The notes under the pieces: generated by a model
Database searches by the model: none
Told to the model about the DNA's origin: nothing
The model's input: the letters and a program-made list of their open reading frames with translations, nothing else
Shown: piece by piece, positions 1 to 6,082 of the stretch
Layout: every line of letters starts with the position of its first letter
Numbering within the stretch: position 1 is the first letter of the stretch
DNA from: an uncultured Massilia sp.
GTDB lineage: Bacteria; Pseudomonadota; Gammaproteobacteria; Burkholderiales; Burkholderiaceae
NCBI GenBank assembly: GCA_946886065.1
Contig: CAMPHU010000044.1
Coordinates: 1-26,857 of the forward strand
Length of the DNA stretch: 26,857 nucleotides
Reading direction: 5' to 3'
Made by a program: the position numbers and the translations under genes

Positions 1-385
1 GGTCGAAGGTCTGGCCGGCGAAGGCCTTCTGGTGCACGGTGCCGTCCGGGTTGCGGTCGAAGAAGCAGCCCAGTTCGTTCTCGAGCTCGCGGATGCGCTC
101 CACCGCCTTGGTCACAAGGGTCCAGGCCAGCTCCTGGTTGGCCAGCCACTTGCTGCCTTCGATGGTGTCCATGAAGTGGCGCTCGACCGAGTCGCCCTCG
201 GCCAGCGCCACGTTGTAGCCGCCCTGGACCATGCGGGTGCAGCCGCACTTGCCCAGCAATCCCTTGACCGCGACGGTGATCGACAGGCCCGGGTTGGCCT
301 GGTGGGCGTGCAGGGCCGCGAACAGGCCGGCGCCGCCCGAGCCCAGGATCAGGATGTCCGTCTGGATGCGCTTGATCGGTTTCAT
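1..385 (-). CDS. Succinate dehydrogenase/fumarate reductase flavoprotein subunit (N-terminal part)
   Basis: This is the last visible gene of the minus-strand respiratory operon; only about 128 N-terminal residues lie in the window. The protein starts MKPIKRIQTDILILGSGGAG, a Rossmann FAD-binding GSGGAG motif (residues 15-20). A Q-G-G-Y-N segment (54-58) and H-F-M-D-T (70-74) follow, as in SdhA/FrdA flavoproteins. It should bind FAD and interconvert succinate and fumarate, passing electrons to the iron-sulfur subunit encoded at the other end of the operon. The ATG overlaps the fumarase beta stop by four bases (ATGA). Oddity: the His-Thr that carries covalent FAD in canonical SdhA/FrdA is Cys49-Thr50 here, so FAD may be bound non-covalently. 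L-aspartate oxidase is a related family, but the operon context argues against it. Confidence 0.85.
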   Translation of the reverse strand, partial: MKPIKRIQTDILILGSGGAGLFAALHAHQANPGLSITVAVKGLLGKCGCTRMVQGGYNVALAEGDSVERHFMDTIEGSKWLANQELAWTLVTKAVERIRELENELGCFFDRNPDGTVHQKAFAGQTFD

Positions 386-993
386 GACACGACTCCCAGG
401 CTGGCCAGGACCTCGGCGCGGCGTGCGTCGACGTCGGCCCTGACTTCGGTGTACAGGCTGCCGCCGTGGCTGTCCATCGCCACCAGCAGCGGGCCGAAAT
501 GGCGGATCCGGAACTTCCACAGCGATTCCGGGTTCAGGTCGTCGAGGTCGACGTCCTCGATCTGCTCGATCCAGGTGGTCTCCAGGGCCGCGGTGCCGCC
601 GACGATCGCCAGGTAGGCGCCGCCCAGCTCGCGGAAGGCCTCGAGCGAGCCTTCGCGCATGCCGCCCTTGCCGACGATGAAGCGCACGCCGAAGCGCTCC
701 ATCAGCGGGCGGGTGAAGCGTTCCATGCGGTCGGAGGTGGTGGTGCCGATGCAGACCGGCTGGTAGCCGGCCGGGAAGGCCTCGCTCTTCTCGACCTTGC
801 GCACGTTGGGCGCGGTATGGATCACCGCGTGGCCGTTCAGGTCGAAGCGGGTGCTGCGGCCGCGGTCGAGCATGTGGATCTGGGTGGCGTCGCGGATGCC
901 GAACAGGGTCGACTCGAGGGTGACGGTATCGTTGACGCGCAGCTGCCGGACCTGCTCTTCGGTCACCGGCATGGTGAGTTGGTAGTGGGCCAT
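382..993 (-). CDS. Class I fumarate hydratase beta (C-terminal domain) subunit
   Basis: The 203-residue protein starts MAHYQLTMPVTEEQVRQL and matches the C-terminal domain of class I (Fe-S) fumarases, encoded separately as in two-subunit fumarases and tartrate dehydratase TtdB (about 200 residues). Visible family segments are GTTTSDRME, the glycine-rich VGKGGM, and the YLAIVGGTAAL strand. With the alpha subunit just upstream it should hydrate fumarate to L-malate in the cytoplasm. It lies between fumarase alpha (2-base gap) and the flavoprotein gene (4-base overlap), so it is part of the operon. L-tartrate dehydratase is the main alternative; embedding among succinate dehydrogenase genes favours fumarase. 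Confidence 0.85.
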   Translation of the reverse strand: MAHYQLTMPVTEEQVRQLRVNDTVTLESTLFGIRDATQIHMLDRGRSTRFDLNGHAVIHTAPNVRKVEKSEAFPAGYQPVCIGTTTSDRMERFTRPLMERFGVRFIVGKGGMREGSLEAFRELGGAYLAIVGGTAALETTWIEQIEDVDLDDLNPESLWKFRIRHFGPLLVAMDSHGGSLYTEVRADVDARRAEVLASLGVVS

Positions 994-995
994 GA

Positions 996-1871
996 TCAGT
1001 ATCCGTAGGTGAGTCCGTCGGGCGTGAAGCGCGCGCGCGCCCGGCGCGCCGAATGGCATTGCATGTTGACGGCGACCGGGTTCATGGTGATGTGGGTGGC
1101 CGCCAGCTCGATGTGCACGGCGAAGGCGGTGGAATCGCCGCCCAGTCCTTGCGGGCCGACGCCGAGGCGGTTGACCGCGGCGGTCAGCTCTTCCTCCAGC
1201 TTTGCCCCTTCCGGGTCTTCGCAGCGGCTTCCCAGCGGCCGGATGGCGGCGCGCTTGGCCAGCGCCACGCACAGGTCCGAGGTGCCGCCGATGCCGACGC
1301 CGACCACGGTCGGCGGGCAGGTCTTGCCGCCGGCGTTCACCACCGAATCGATGACGAAGGCCTTGACGGCGGCGATGCCCTCCGCCGGAATCGCCATCTT
1401 CAGGAAGGAGTTGTTTTCAGAGCCGCTGCCTTTCGGGACCATCAGGATGTCGAGTTCGCCCGGCTTGTCGCTGAAGTCGATGTGGATCACCGGCACCTCG
1501 GCGCCGCAGGAGGTGTGCTCGTTCTTGCGGGTGATCGGGTGCACGACCGAGGAGCGTAGCGGATGCTCGCGGGTGGCGCGCTCGCAGCCCTTGCGGATCG
1601 CCGCTTTCAGCGCATGGCCGTCGACCTCGACGCCGCTGCCGATCGTGACGTTGTAGATGGGGACGCCGGTATCCTGGCACAGCAGGTTCTCGTTCGCCTC
1701 GGCCACCTGGATGTTCTGCACCATGGTGGCCAGGATGCCCTGGGCGCGCGGCCGGGTCTCGGTTTCGGTGAGGCGGGCGAAGCCGCCCTTGATATCCGGC
1801 GGCAGCATCTTGAGGGCCCGGATGTAGAGTTCCTTGGCAGCTTCCTCGACTGCCTGCAGATCGATTTTCAT
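996..1871 (-). CDS. Class I fumarate hydratase alpha (N-terminal domain) subunit, [4Fe-4S]
   Basis: The 291-residue protein matches the N-terminal catalytic domain of class I fumarases (FumA N-terminus, TtdA). Three cysteines sit in family motifs and are the probable [4Fe-4S] ligands: Cys65 in LLCQDTG, Cys185 in GGKTCPPTVVG and Cys272 in VNMQCHS. Their spacing (120 and 87 residues) is close to that of E. coli FumA. The enzyme hydrates fumarate to malate and should be oxygen-sensitive. It starts at ATG 1871, 36 bases after the second membrane anchor, with an AAAGGTAAG-type ribosome site. Placing it inside a succinate dehydrogenase operon couples two successive C4-acid steps. Tartrate dehydratase alpha subunit is the less likely alternative. 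Confidence 0.87.
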   Translation of the reverse strand: MKIDLQAVEEAAKELYIRALKMLPPDIKGGFARLTETETRPRAQGILATMVQNIQVAEANENLLCQDTGVPIYNVTIGSGVEVDGHALKAAIRKGCERATREHPLRSSVVHPITRKNEHTSCGAEVPVIHIDFSDKPGELDILMVPKGSGSENNSFLKMAIPAEGIAAVKAFVIDSVVNAGGKTCPPTVVGVGIGGTSDLCVALAKRAAIRPLGSRCEDPEGAKLEEELTAAVNRLGVGPQGLGGDSTAFAVHIELAATHITMNPVAVNMQCHSARRARARFTPDGLTYGY

Positions 1872-1907
1872 GGTTTCTTACCTTTCACTTCGGGCTGTCG
1901 GGGCTGG

Positions 1908-2264
1908 TCAGAAGACCAGTGCGAGGGCGAATGCCATGCTGGTCATGGCGGCGAATCCGGCGCTGGCCGCGATCAGGTTCTTGCGCAGGCCGCTCCAGGC
2001 GCCGAACTCGATCAGCATCAGGCGCACGCCGCCCGCCGTGTGGGCGGCCAGCAGCAGCACCAGGCCCCACTCGGCGAACTTGAACAGCGGCTGGTCGGTG
2101 AAGCGCAGGAAGCCCTCCAGCTGGGCCTCGCCGCCGATCGCCTGGCCCAGCGCCCAGAAGTGCACCGGAAGGAACAGGGCCAGCGCGAGGCCGGCGACGC
2201 GGTTGACCATGAAGGCCCAGTAGGCCGGGTGGTTGCGGGCGCGATAGTCGTTGGTACGCTTCAT
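1908..2264 (-). CDS. Succinate dehydrogenase/fumarate reductase membrane anchor, second subunit
   Basis: A 118-residue hydrophobic protein with about three membrane helices (residues about 18-40, 64-86 and 95-117). R-V-A-G-L-A-L (22-28) followed by His35, and His75 in the L-A-A-H-T-A-G-G-V-R stretch, resemble the haem/quinone-site region of SdhC-family cytochrome b subunits (pattern R-x-x-G then H; H-x-x-x-G-x-R). It should anchor the flavoprotein and iron-sulfur subunits to the inner membrane and help pass electrons to or from quinone. The ATG overlaps the stop of the preceding anchor by four bases. Subunit naming (C or D) is uncertain, so no symbol is given. Confidence 0.8.
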   Translation of the reverse strand: MKRTNDYRARNHPAYWAFMVNRVAGLALALFLPVHFWALGQAIGGEAQLEGFLRFTDQPLFKFAEWGLVLLLAAHTAGGVRLMLIEFGAWSGLRKNLIAASAGFAAMTSMAFALALVF

Positions 2265-2605
2265 GACAGGACCACTCCATACACGGAGCGCAGCCCCAGC
2301 ACCAGCAGGAGCAGCGCGAACAGGCCGGCGGCCAGGCGGATCGCCGGCTCGCGCCAGTGCAGGGCCTCGCGCAGGATGCGCGCCAGGCCGATCGGCACGT
2401 GCACGGCGCAGGCCAGCACGAAGACGGTGTAGAACAGGCCGAAGCCCACGCTGCCGTGGGTGCGCGCCAGGATCTCGGCGCCGGACAGGCCGCCGCGCAC
2501 CGCATAGATGATCATGGCCAGGTGGACCAGGACGCAGAAGGCCAGCACCATGGCGCTGAGGCGCTGCCAGTACCAGAGCCGGATTTCGGTGAGGACGGCG
2601 CTCAT
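2261..2605 (-). CDS. Succinate dehydrogenase/fumarate reductase cytochrome b-type anchor, first subunit
   Basis: A 114-residue protein with three predicted helices (about 17-36, 54-77 and 89-112). His28 and His69 lie inside helices one and two, and with the two helix histidines of the next gene could ligate one or two haem b groups. It starts at ATG 2605, overlapping the iron-sulfur subunit stop by four bases, and its own stop overlaps the next ATG in the same way; this suggests coupled translation of the complex. Function rests on membrane topology, size and operon position more than on strong motifs. Confidence 0.78.
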   Translation of the reverse strand: MSAVLTEIRLWYWQRLSAMVLAFCVLVHLAMIIYAVRGGLSGAEILARTHGSVGFGLFYTVFVLACAVHVPIGLARILREALHWREPAIRLAAGLFALLLLVLGLRSVYGVVLS

Positions 2606-3315
2606 TTGTCCCTCCGCAGGGCCATGATCGACAGGCGCTTGAGGCCGGAGATGGCCGCGGTCGGCGCCAGCTGCTTGGGACAGCGCTCGGTGCACGAGCC
2701 CTGGGTATGGCAGGCGTGGCAGCCGGCATCCCCGGACACCGCCAGCAGGCGCGCGTCGCGCTCCACGTCGCGCACGTCGTTGACCAGGGTCCAGGCCCGG
2801 TTCAGCGCGGCCGGGCCGAGGAACTCCGGGCGCCAGCTCACCACGTCGCAGGAGGAATAGCAGATCGAGCAGCCGATGCATTCGATTCCGGCATCGGCCG
2901 CGCGCCGTTCCTTCGAGTCCGGCTCGACCAGCGCGAAGTCCTCGTGCCGCGTGCGTTCGCCCTTGAAGCGGCCCTTGGCGCCGGCCCATTTATCGAAGAA
3001 CTCGGTCATGTCGGTGACCAGGTCCTTCACCACGGGCAGGTTGGACAGCGGCGCCAGCTCCAGCTTGCCGTGCTGCGCGACCTTGGCCACGTGGGTGCGG
3101 CAAGTCCAGCGCGCCTTGCCGTTGACGGTCATGGCGCAGGACCCGCACATCCCGACCCGGCAGGCATAGCGGTAGCTCAGGCCGGGGTCGATGTGGCGCT
3201 GGATATGGGTCACCACGTCCAGCACCGTCTGGCTCTCGAGCCGGGGCACCTCGTAGCTGACGAACTCCCCGCTTTCCTTGCCCCGCCAGATCTTCACTTC
3301 AAGCATTTCAGTCAT
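2602..3315 (-). CDS. sdhB: Succinate dehydrogenase/fumarate reductase iron-sulfur subunit
   Basis: The 237-residue protein carries the complete three-cluster set of SdhB/FrdB. The plant-type [2Fe-2S] ligands are Cys52, Cys57, Cys60 and Cys72 (CRVGMCGSC, then C after 11 residues). The [4Fe-4S] motif is C146-IG-C149-SI-C152 with Cys156. The last motif, C202-x5-C208-x3-C212-P, completes the [3Fe-4S]/[4Fe-4S] pair. It relays electrons between flavoprotein and quinone site. It is the first gene of the operon, unlike the usual C-D-A-B order. ATG 3315 is preceded by AAGGTGA at good spacing. It could work as dehydrogenase or reductase; sequence alone does not decide. Confidence 0.93.
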   Translation of the reverse strand: MTEMLEVKIWRGKESGEFVSYEVPRLESQTVLDVVTHIQRHIDPGLSYRYACRVGMCGSCAMTVNGKARWTCRTHVAKVAQHGKLELAPLSNLPVVKDLVTDMTEFFDKWAGAKGRFKGERTRHEDFALVEPDSKERRAADAGIECIGCSICYSSCDVVSWRPEFLGPAALNRAWTLVNDVRDVERDARLLAVSGDAGCHACHTQGSCTERCPKQLAPTAAISGLKRLSIMALRRDK

Positions 3316-3466
3316 CTAGATCACCTTGATAATCTGCTTAAAAATTCAGCTTTGACAATGCATTGTCGAGGACTTCTCCTACAAAATAAAGCTAATCTTT
3401 ATTTGTACGAGATAAAGGAATTCTTTACTATTCATCCTATCGATCATCACGCTCCGGACGGGACCC
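3316..3466. promoter_or_regulatory. Divergent promoter region between the sdh-fumarase operon and its LysR neighbour
   Basis: This AT-rich gap has two dyads. One is a perfect 14-bp palindrome GACAATGCATTGTC at 3354-3367. The other is AAATAAAG at 3384-3391 facing CTTTATTT at 3397-3404 with a 5-base loop; it extends to ACAAAATAAAG/CTTTATTTGT with one bulge. On the minus strand TTGTCA (3358-3353) overlaps the palindrome and could be a -35 box for the operon, with a weak GATTAT-like -10 about 18 bases on. Position between divergent genes and the dyads suggest LysR binding and autoregulation; no binding is shown. Confidence 0.55.
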
Positions 3467-4354
3467 ATGGCCTCGATTCGCAACTTCAAGACCTTCCTCG
3501 CCGTCGCCAGGCACGGCAGCTTCGCCGCCGCCGGGAAGGAGATCGGCCTGACCGCGGCGGCGGTCGGCCTGCAGGTACGGGCGCTGGAGGAGGAGCTGGA
3601 CCAGGTGCTGTTCGACCGTGGCCCGCGCTCGGTGGTGCTGAACACGGCGGGACGCAAGGCGGTGCCCCAGATCGAAGACCTGCTGGCGCGTTTCGAGGCC
3701 CTGGCCGGTTCCGACAGCCATGACGAGCTGTCCGGCAGGGTGGTAATGGGCGCCCTCGTGTCGGCGCTGATGGGTTCCTTCGCCGACGCCCTGTGGACCG
3801 TCAAGCAGCGCCATCCGGCGCTGAAGGTCCAGCTGTTCGGCGGCCTGTCGGCCGACTTCGTCGTGCAGGTGGAACGCGGCGAACTCGACGCCGCGATCGT
3901 CACCCAGCCGCCGCGCGCGCTGGCGTCCAGCCTGGTGTGGACCCCGCTCTACCATGAGCCGATGGTGCTGATCGTGCCGCGCCGGCCGCACTTCGACCTG
4001 CCGGACAAGCCGCTCGACGTGCTGCGCGAGGCGCCCTTCATCCGCTTCGACCGCCATACCTGGACCGGGAGCCTGGTGAAGGATGTGCTGGACGAATGCG
4101 GCGTGGGCGCGCGCGAGGAACTCGAGCTGAATTCGGTGGAGGCGATCATCGAGATCGTCCGCCAGGGCTTCGGGGTGTCGATCGTGCCCCAGCTGGCCAA
4201 CGTGCGCTGGGAGCAGGACGAGGGGCTCAGGGTGATCCGGCTGCGCGGCGTGACGGTCGAGCGCTGCGTGGGGATGGTGGAGAGGACGCGCCATAGCCGC
4301 ATGGCGTTCACGGCGGCCATCAAGGAATACTTCGCGGACAGACCGGTCCGATAG
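3467..4354 (+). CDS. LysR-family transcriptional regulator
   Basis: A 295-residue protein with the LysR layout. The winged helix-turn-helix at residues 1-60 contains FKTFLAVARHGSFAAAGKEI, then L-T-A-A-A-V-G-L-Q-V-R-A-L-E. A linker helix and a periplasmic-binding-protein-like effector domain (about 90-290) follow. The S-x-A-A-A-x-x-x-x-L-T HTH pattern is typical. It is transcribed away from the respiratory operon, the classic arrangement for a LysR protein that controls its neighbour, so it probably responds to a C4-dicarboxylate or related metabolite. ATG 3467 has only a weak GGGA ribosome site. The effector cannot be read from the sequence. Confidence 0.9.
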   Translation: MASIRNFKTFLAVARHGSFAAAGKEIGLTAAAVGLQVRALEEELDQVLFDRGPRSVVLNTAGRKAVPQIEDLLARFEALAGSDSHDELSGRVVMGALVSALMGSFADALWTVKQRHPALKVQLFGGLSADFVVQVERGELDAAIVTQPPRALASSLVWTPLYHEPMVLIVPRRPHFDLPDKPLDVLREAPFIRFDRHTWTGSLVKDVLDECGVGAREELELNSVEAIIEIVRQGFGVSIVPQLANVRWEQDEGLRVIRLRGVTVERCVGMVERTRHSRMAFTAAIKEYFADRPVR

Positions 4355-4467
4355 CGCATCGGGGAATGGCTGCTGCGTCACGAGATATCGGCCGACTCAT
4401 CCTTTCCATCCAGGCAAAACGCCATCACGCACTGTCGAGAATAATTACAATTGCGGCAAGGCTTGAC

Positions 4468-4488
4468 CCTAAGTGCTTGATCCTTAGG
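4468..4488. repeat. Short inverted repeat upstream of the sigma-54 promoter
   Basis: CCTAAG at 4468-4473 faces CTTAGG at 4483-4488 across 9 bases. It ends three bases before the -24 element of the sigma-54 promoter. That is too close for a usual enhancer-binding site, and there is no T-run, so it is not a convincing terminator for the lysR gene either. Its role is unknown. The rest of 4355-4467 shows no gene. Confidence 0.35.
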
Positions 4489-4490
4489 AT

Positions 4491-4506
4491 TGGCACGTTA
4501 GTTGCT
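4491..4506 (+). promoter_or_regulatory. Sigma-54 (RpoN) -24/-12 promoter for the glycosyltransferase operon
   Basis: TGGCACG-TTAG-TTGCT is a full match to the consensus TGGCACG-N4-TTGCW, with the invariant GG (4492-4493) and GC (4504-4505) exactly ten bases apart. Transcription should start near 4517, leaving a leader of about 88 bases before ATG 4605. The element points at the glycosyltransferase and lies outside any gene. Sigma-54 promoters need an ATP-driven enhancer-binding activator, so the operon is probably switched on by an NtrC-type regulator located elsewhere. No clear upstream activator site could be assigned. Confidence 0.8.
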
Positions 4507-4604
4507 CTATTTCAGCAGACGTTTCAATGTCTGGCTGAGGCTGCTAAATGTCGAGCGCAGGACAGTAAATCGGCAGAAATAGTCACAGTTTCTTTTCGTT
4601 AACC

Positions 4605-5381
4605 ATGATGAGCAACATGACTGGCGAAACAAACGACAAGCAAGCCTTCCTGGTCTCGGTACTGATTCCGGCGAAGGACGAGGCCGGCAACATCGGGCGT
4701 CTTGTAGACGAGATTCATCGCGCCCTTGCCGGCCATCATGCCCACGAAGTGGTCTTGGTCGACGATGGCAGCCTCGACGACACCGGTGCCGAGTTCCTGC
4801 GGCATTGCCAGCAATCGGGCACGCCGGGGCGGCTGATCCGCCACGCGCGAAGTGCCGGGCAGAGCACTGCCCTGTGGACCGCCGCGCGCCACGCCGCCGG
4901 GCGGTTTCTGGTCACGATAGACGGTGACGGCCAGAACGACCCGGCCGACATTCCGGCACTGTTGGCACAAGCGCTGACGATGGAAGCGCAGCACCGGCAT
5001 TTCTGCATTGCGGGCTTTCGCAAGAACCGGCGCGACACGCGCTGGAAGAAAATCCAGTCGCGCATCGCCAATGCCGTGCGCCGCCGCATACTCGACGACG
5101 GCGTCCCCGATACCGGCTGCGGGCTCAAGCTGATGCCGCGCGAAACCTGGCTCTGCCTGCCGTATTTCGACCACATGCACCGCTTCGTGCCGGCGCTGGT
5201 CAAGCGCCTGGGCGGCGCGATCGCGGTAGTGCCGGTGCACCATCGGCACCGACTCGCCGGCGTATCGAAATACACCGCCTGGAACCGGCTGTGGGTCGGC
5301 ATCGTCGACATGTGGGGGGTCGGCTGGCTGATCCGGCGCAGCAAGCTGCCGCAGATCGAACGCATGGAAGTGAGGCATTGA
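4605..5381 (+). CDS. GT2-family glycosyltransferase, DPM1/ArnC-like (polyprenyl-phosphate sugar synthase)
   Basis: The 258-residue protein has a GT-A fold start (VSVLIPAKDEAGNI, residues 18-30), the nucleotide-sugar site V-D-D-G-S (52-56) and the DxD-type metal motif DGDGQNDP (106-113). The downstream D-T-G-C-G-L-K and H-R-F-V-P motifs are typical of dolichyl/undecaprenyl-phosphate sugar synthases. There is no C-terminal membrane segment, so it is DPM1-like and cytoplasmic or peripheral. It probably moves a sugar from a nucleotide donor to a polyprenyl phosphate. It is the first gene after the sigma-54 promoter, and its stop overlaps the next start (TTGA), so the three genes form one operon. 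The sugar is not identifiable here. Confidence 0.87.
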   Translation: MMSNMTGETNDKQAFLVSVLIPAKDEAGNIGRLVDEIHRALAGHHAHEVVLVDDGSLDDTGAEFLRHCQQSGTPGRLIRHARSAGQSTALWTAARHAAGRFLVTIDGDGQNDPADIPALLAQALTMEAQHRHFCIAGFRKNRRDTRWKKIQSRIANAVRRRILDDGVPDTGCGLKLMPRETWLCLPYFDHMHRFVPALVKRLGGAIAVVPVHHRHRLAGVSKYTAWNRLWVGIVDMWGVGWLIRRSKLPQIERMEVRH

Positions 5382-6082
5382 AAACCGAACTGAAACTGTT
5401 GTTCAAGCCGCTGCTGCTCACCTGCCTGCTGGCGCTGGGCTTTGCTTCCCTCCATTTCCAGTGGTGGGGATCATTCACTGAACTGGACCTGCTGAACCGA
5501 CTGTTCGAGCGGCACTGGGCCATTGCCTGGCCCGTCTTCGCGATCACCGGCATCGTCTATACCGCGCTCGGCGGTCCGCGCCAGATGCTCGCCTTCAGTT
5601 GCGGTTACCTGATGGGTGGCTTGCCGGGCGCCTTGCTGAGTACCGTCCTCACCGGAATCGGCGCCTTGCTGGTGATCTACTGCGTGCGAAATATCGGCAT
5701 GGAGTGGATGCGCAAGCGCCACGGCGAACGCGTCGACTTCATTCGCCGGCTGCTGGCGGAGGACACCTGGCTGTGGATTTGCATGGTGCGTCTGATGCCG
5801 GTCGGCAGCAACCTGGCGACCAATATCGCGGTAGCGCTGGCCATGCTGAGTACGCCGGCGGTGTTCTGGGGCAGCCTGCTGGGCTACCTGCCGCAAATGC
5901 TGCTGTTCAGCTTTGCCGGCGCCGGCCTGGCCTTGCAGGACGAGCAGCAGATCTGGATCAGCCTGCTGATGCTGGTGCTGTCCACGGTACTGGTGCTCTA
6001 TCTCTACCATCATGGCTTCAAGCAGAGGTTACTGGAAATCCGAGGACAAGCGCATGCAGCTCCCGCCCAACCCGAGCGCTAG
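5378..6082 (+). CDS. VTT-domain (TVP38/TMEM64, DedA-like) membrane protein
   Basis: The 234-residue protein has about five or six membrane segments. The core A-L-G-G-P-R-Q-M-L-A-F-S-C-G-Y-L-M-G-G is a re-entrant G/P-rich stretch typical of the VTT domain, and a second conserved part, R-L-M-P-V-G-S-N-L-A-T-N, follows. The start is taken as TTG 5378, because it has GGAAG seven bases upstream, overlaps the previous stop as TTGA, and gives an N-terminus (KTELKLLFKPLLLTCLL) suited to a first helix. DedA/VTT proteins include undecaprenyl-phosphate and lipid scramblases/flippases. Between a lipid-linked sugar synthase and a lipid-linked sugar transferase, a role in moving the carrier lipid is plausible but inferred. 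Confidence 0.8.
   Translation: MKTELKLLFKPLLLTCLLALGFASLHFQWWGSFTELDLLNRLFERHWAIAWPVFAITGIVYTALGGPRQMLAFSCGYLMGGLPGALLSTVLTGIGALLVIYCVRNIGMEWMRKRHGERVDFIRRLLAEDTWLWICMVRLMPVGSNLATNIAVALAMLSTPAVFWGSLLGYLPQMLLFSFAGAGLALQDEQQIWISLLMLVLSTVLVLYLYHHGFKQRLLEIRGQAHAAPAQPER

Noticed and set aside
4468..4488. Inverted repeat as enhancer site for the sigma-54 promoter
   Set aside because: It ends only three bases before the -24 box; activator sites for RpoN promoters normally lie 80-150 bases upstream.
4366..4602. 78-codon frame between lysR and the glycosyltransferase
   Set aside because: It contains the sigma-54 promoter, has no good ribosome site and no recognisable domain, and its base use is unlike neighbouring genes.
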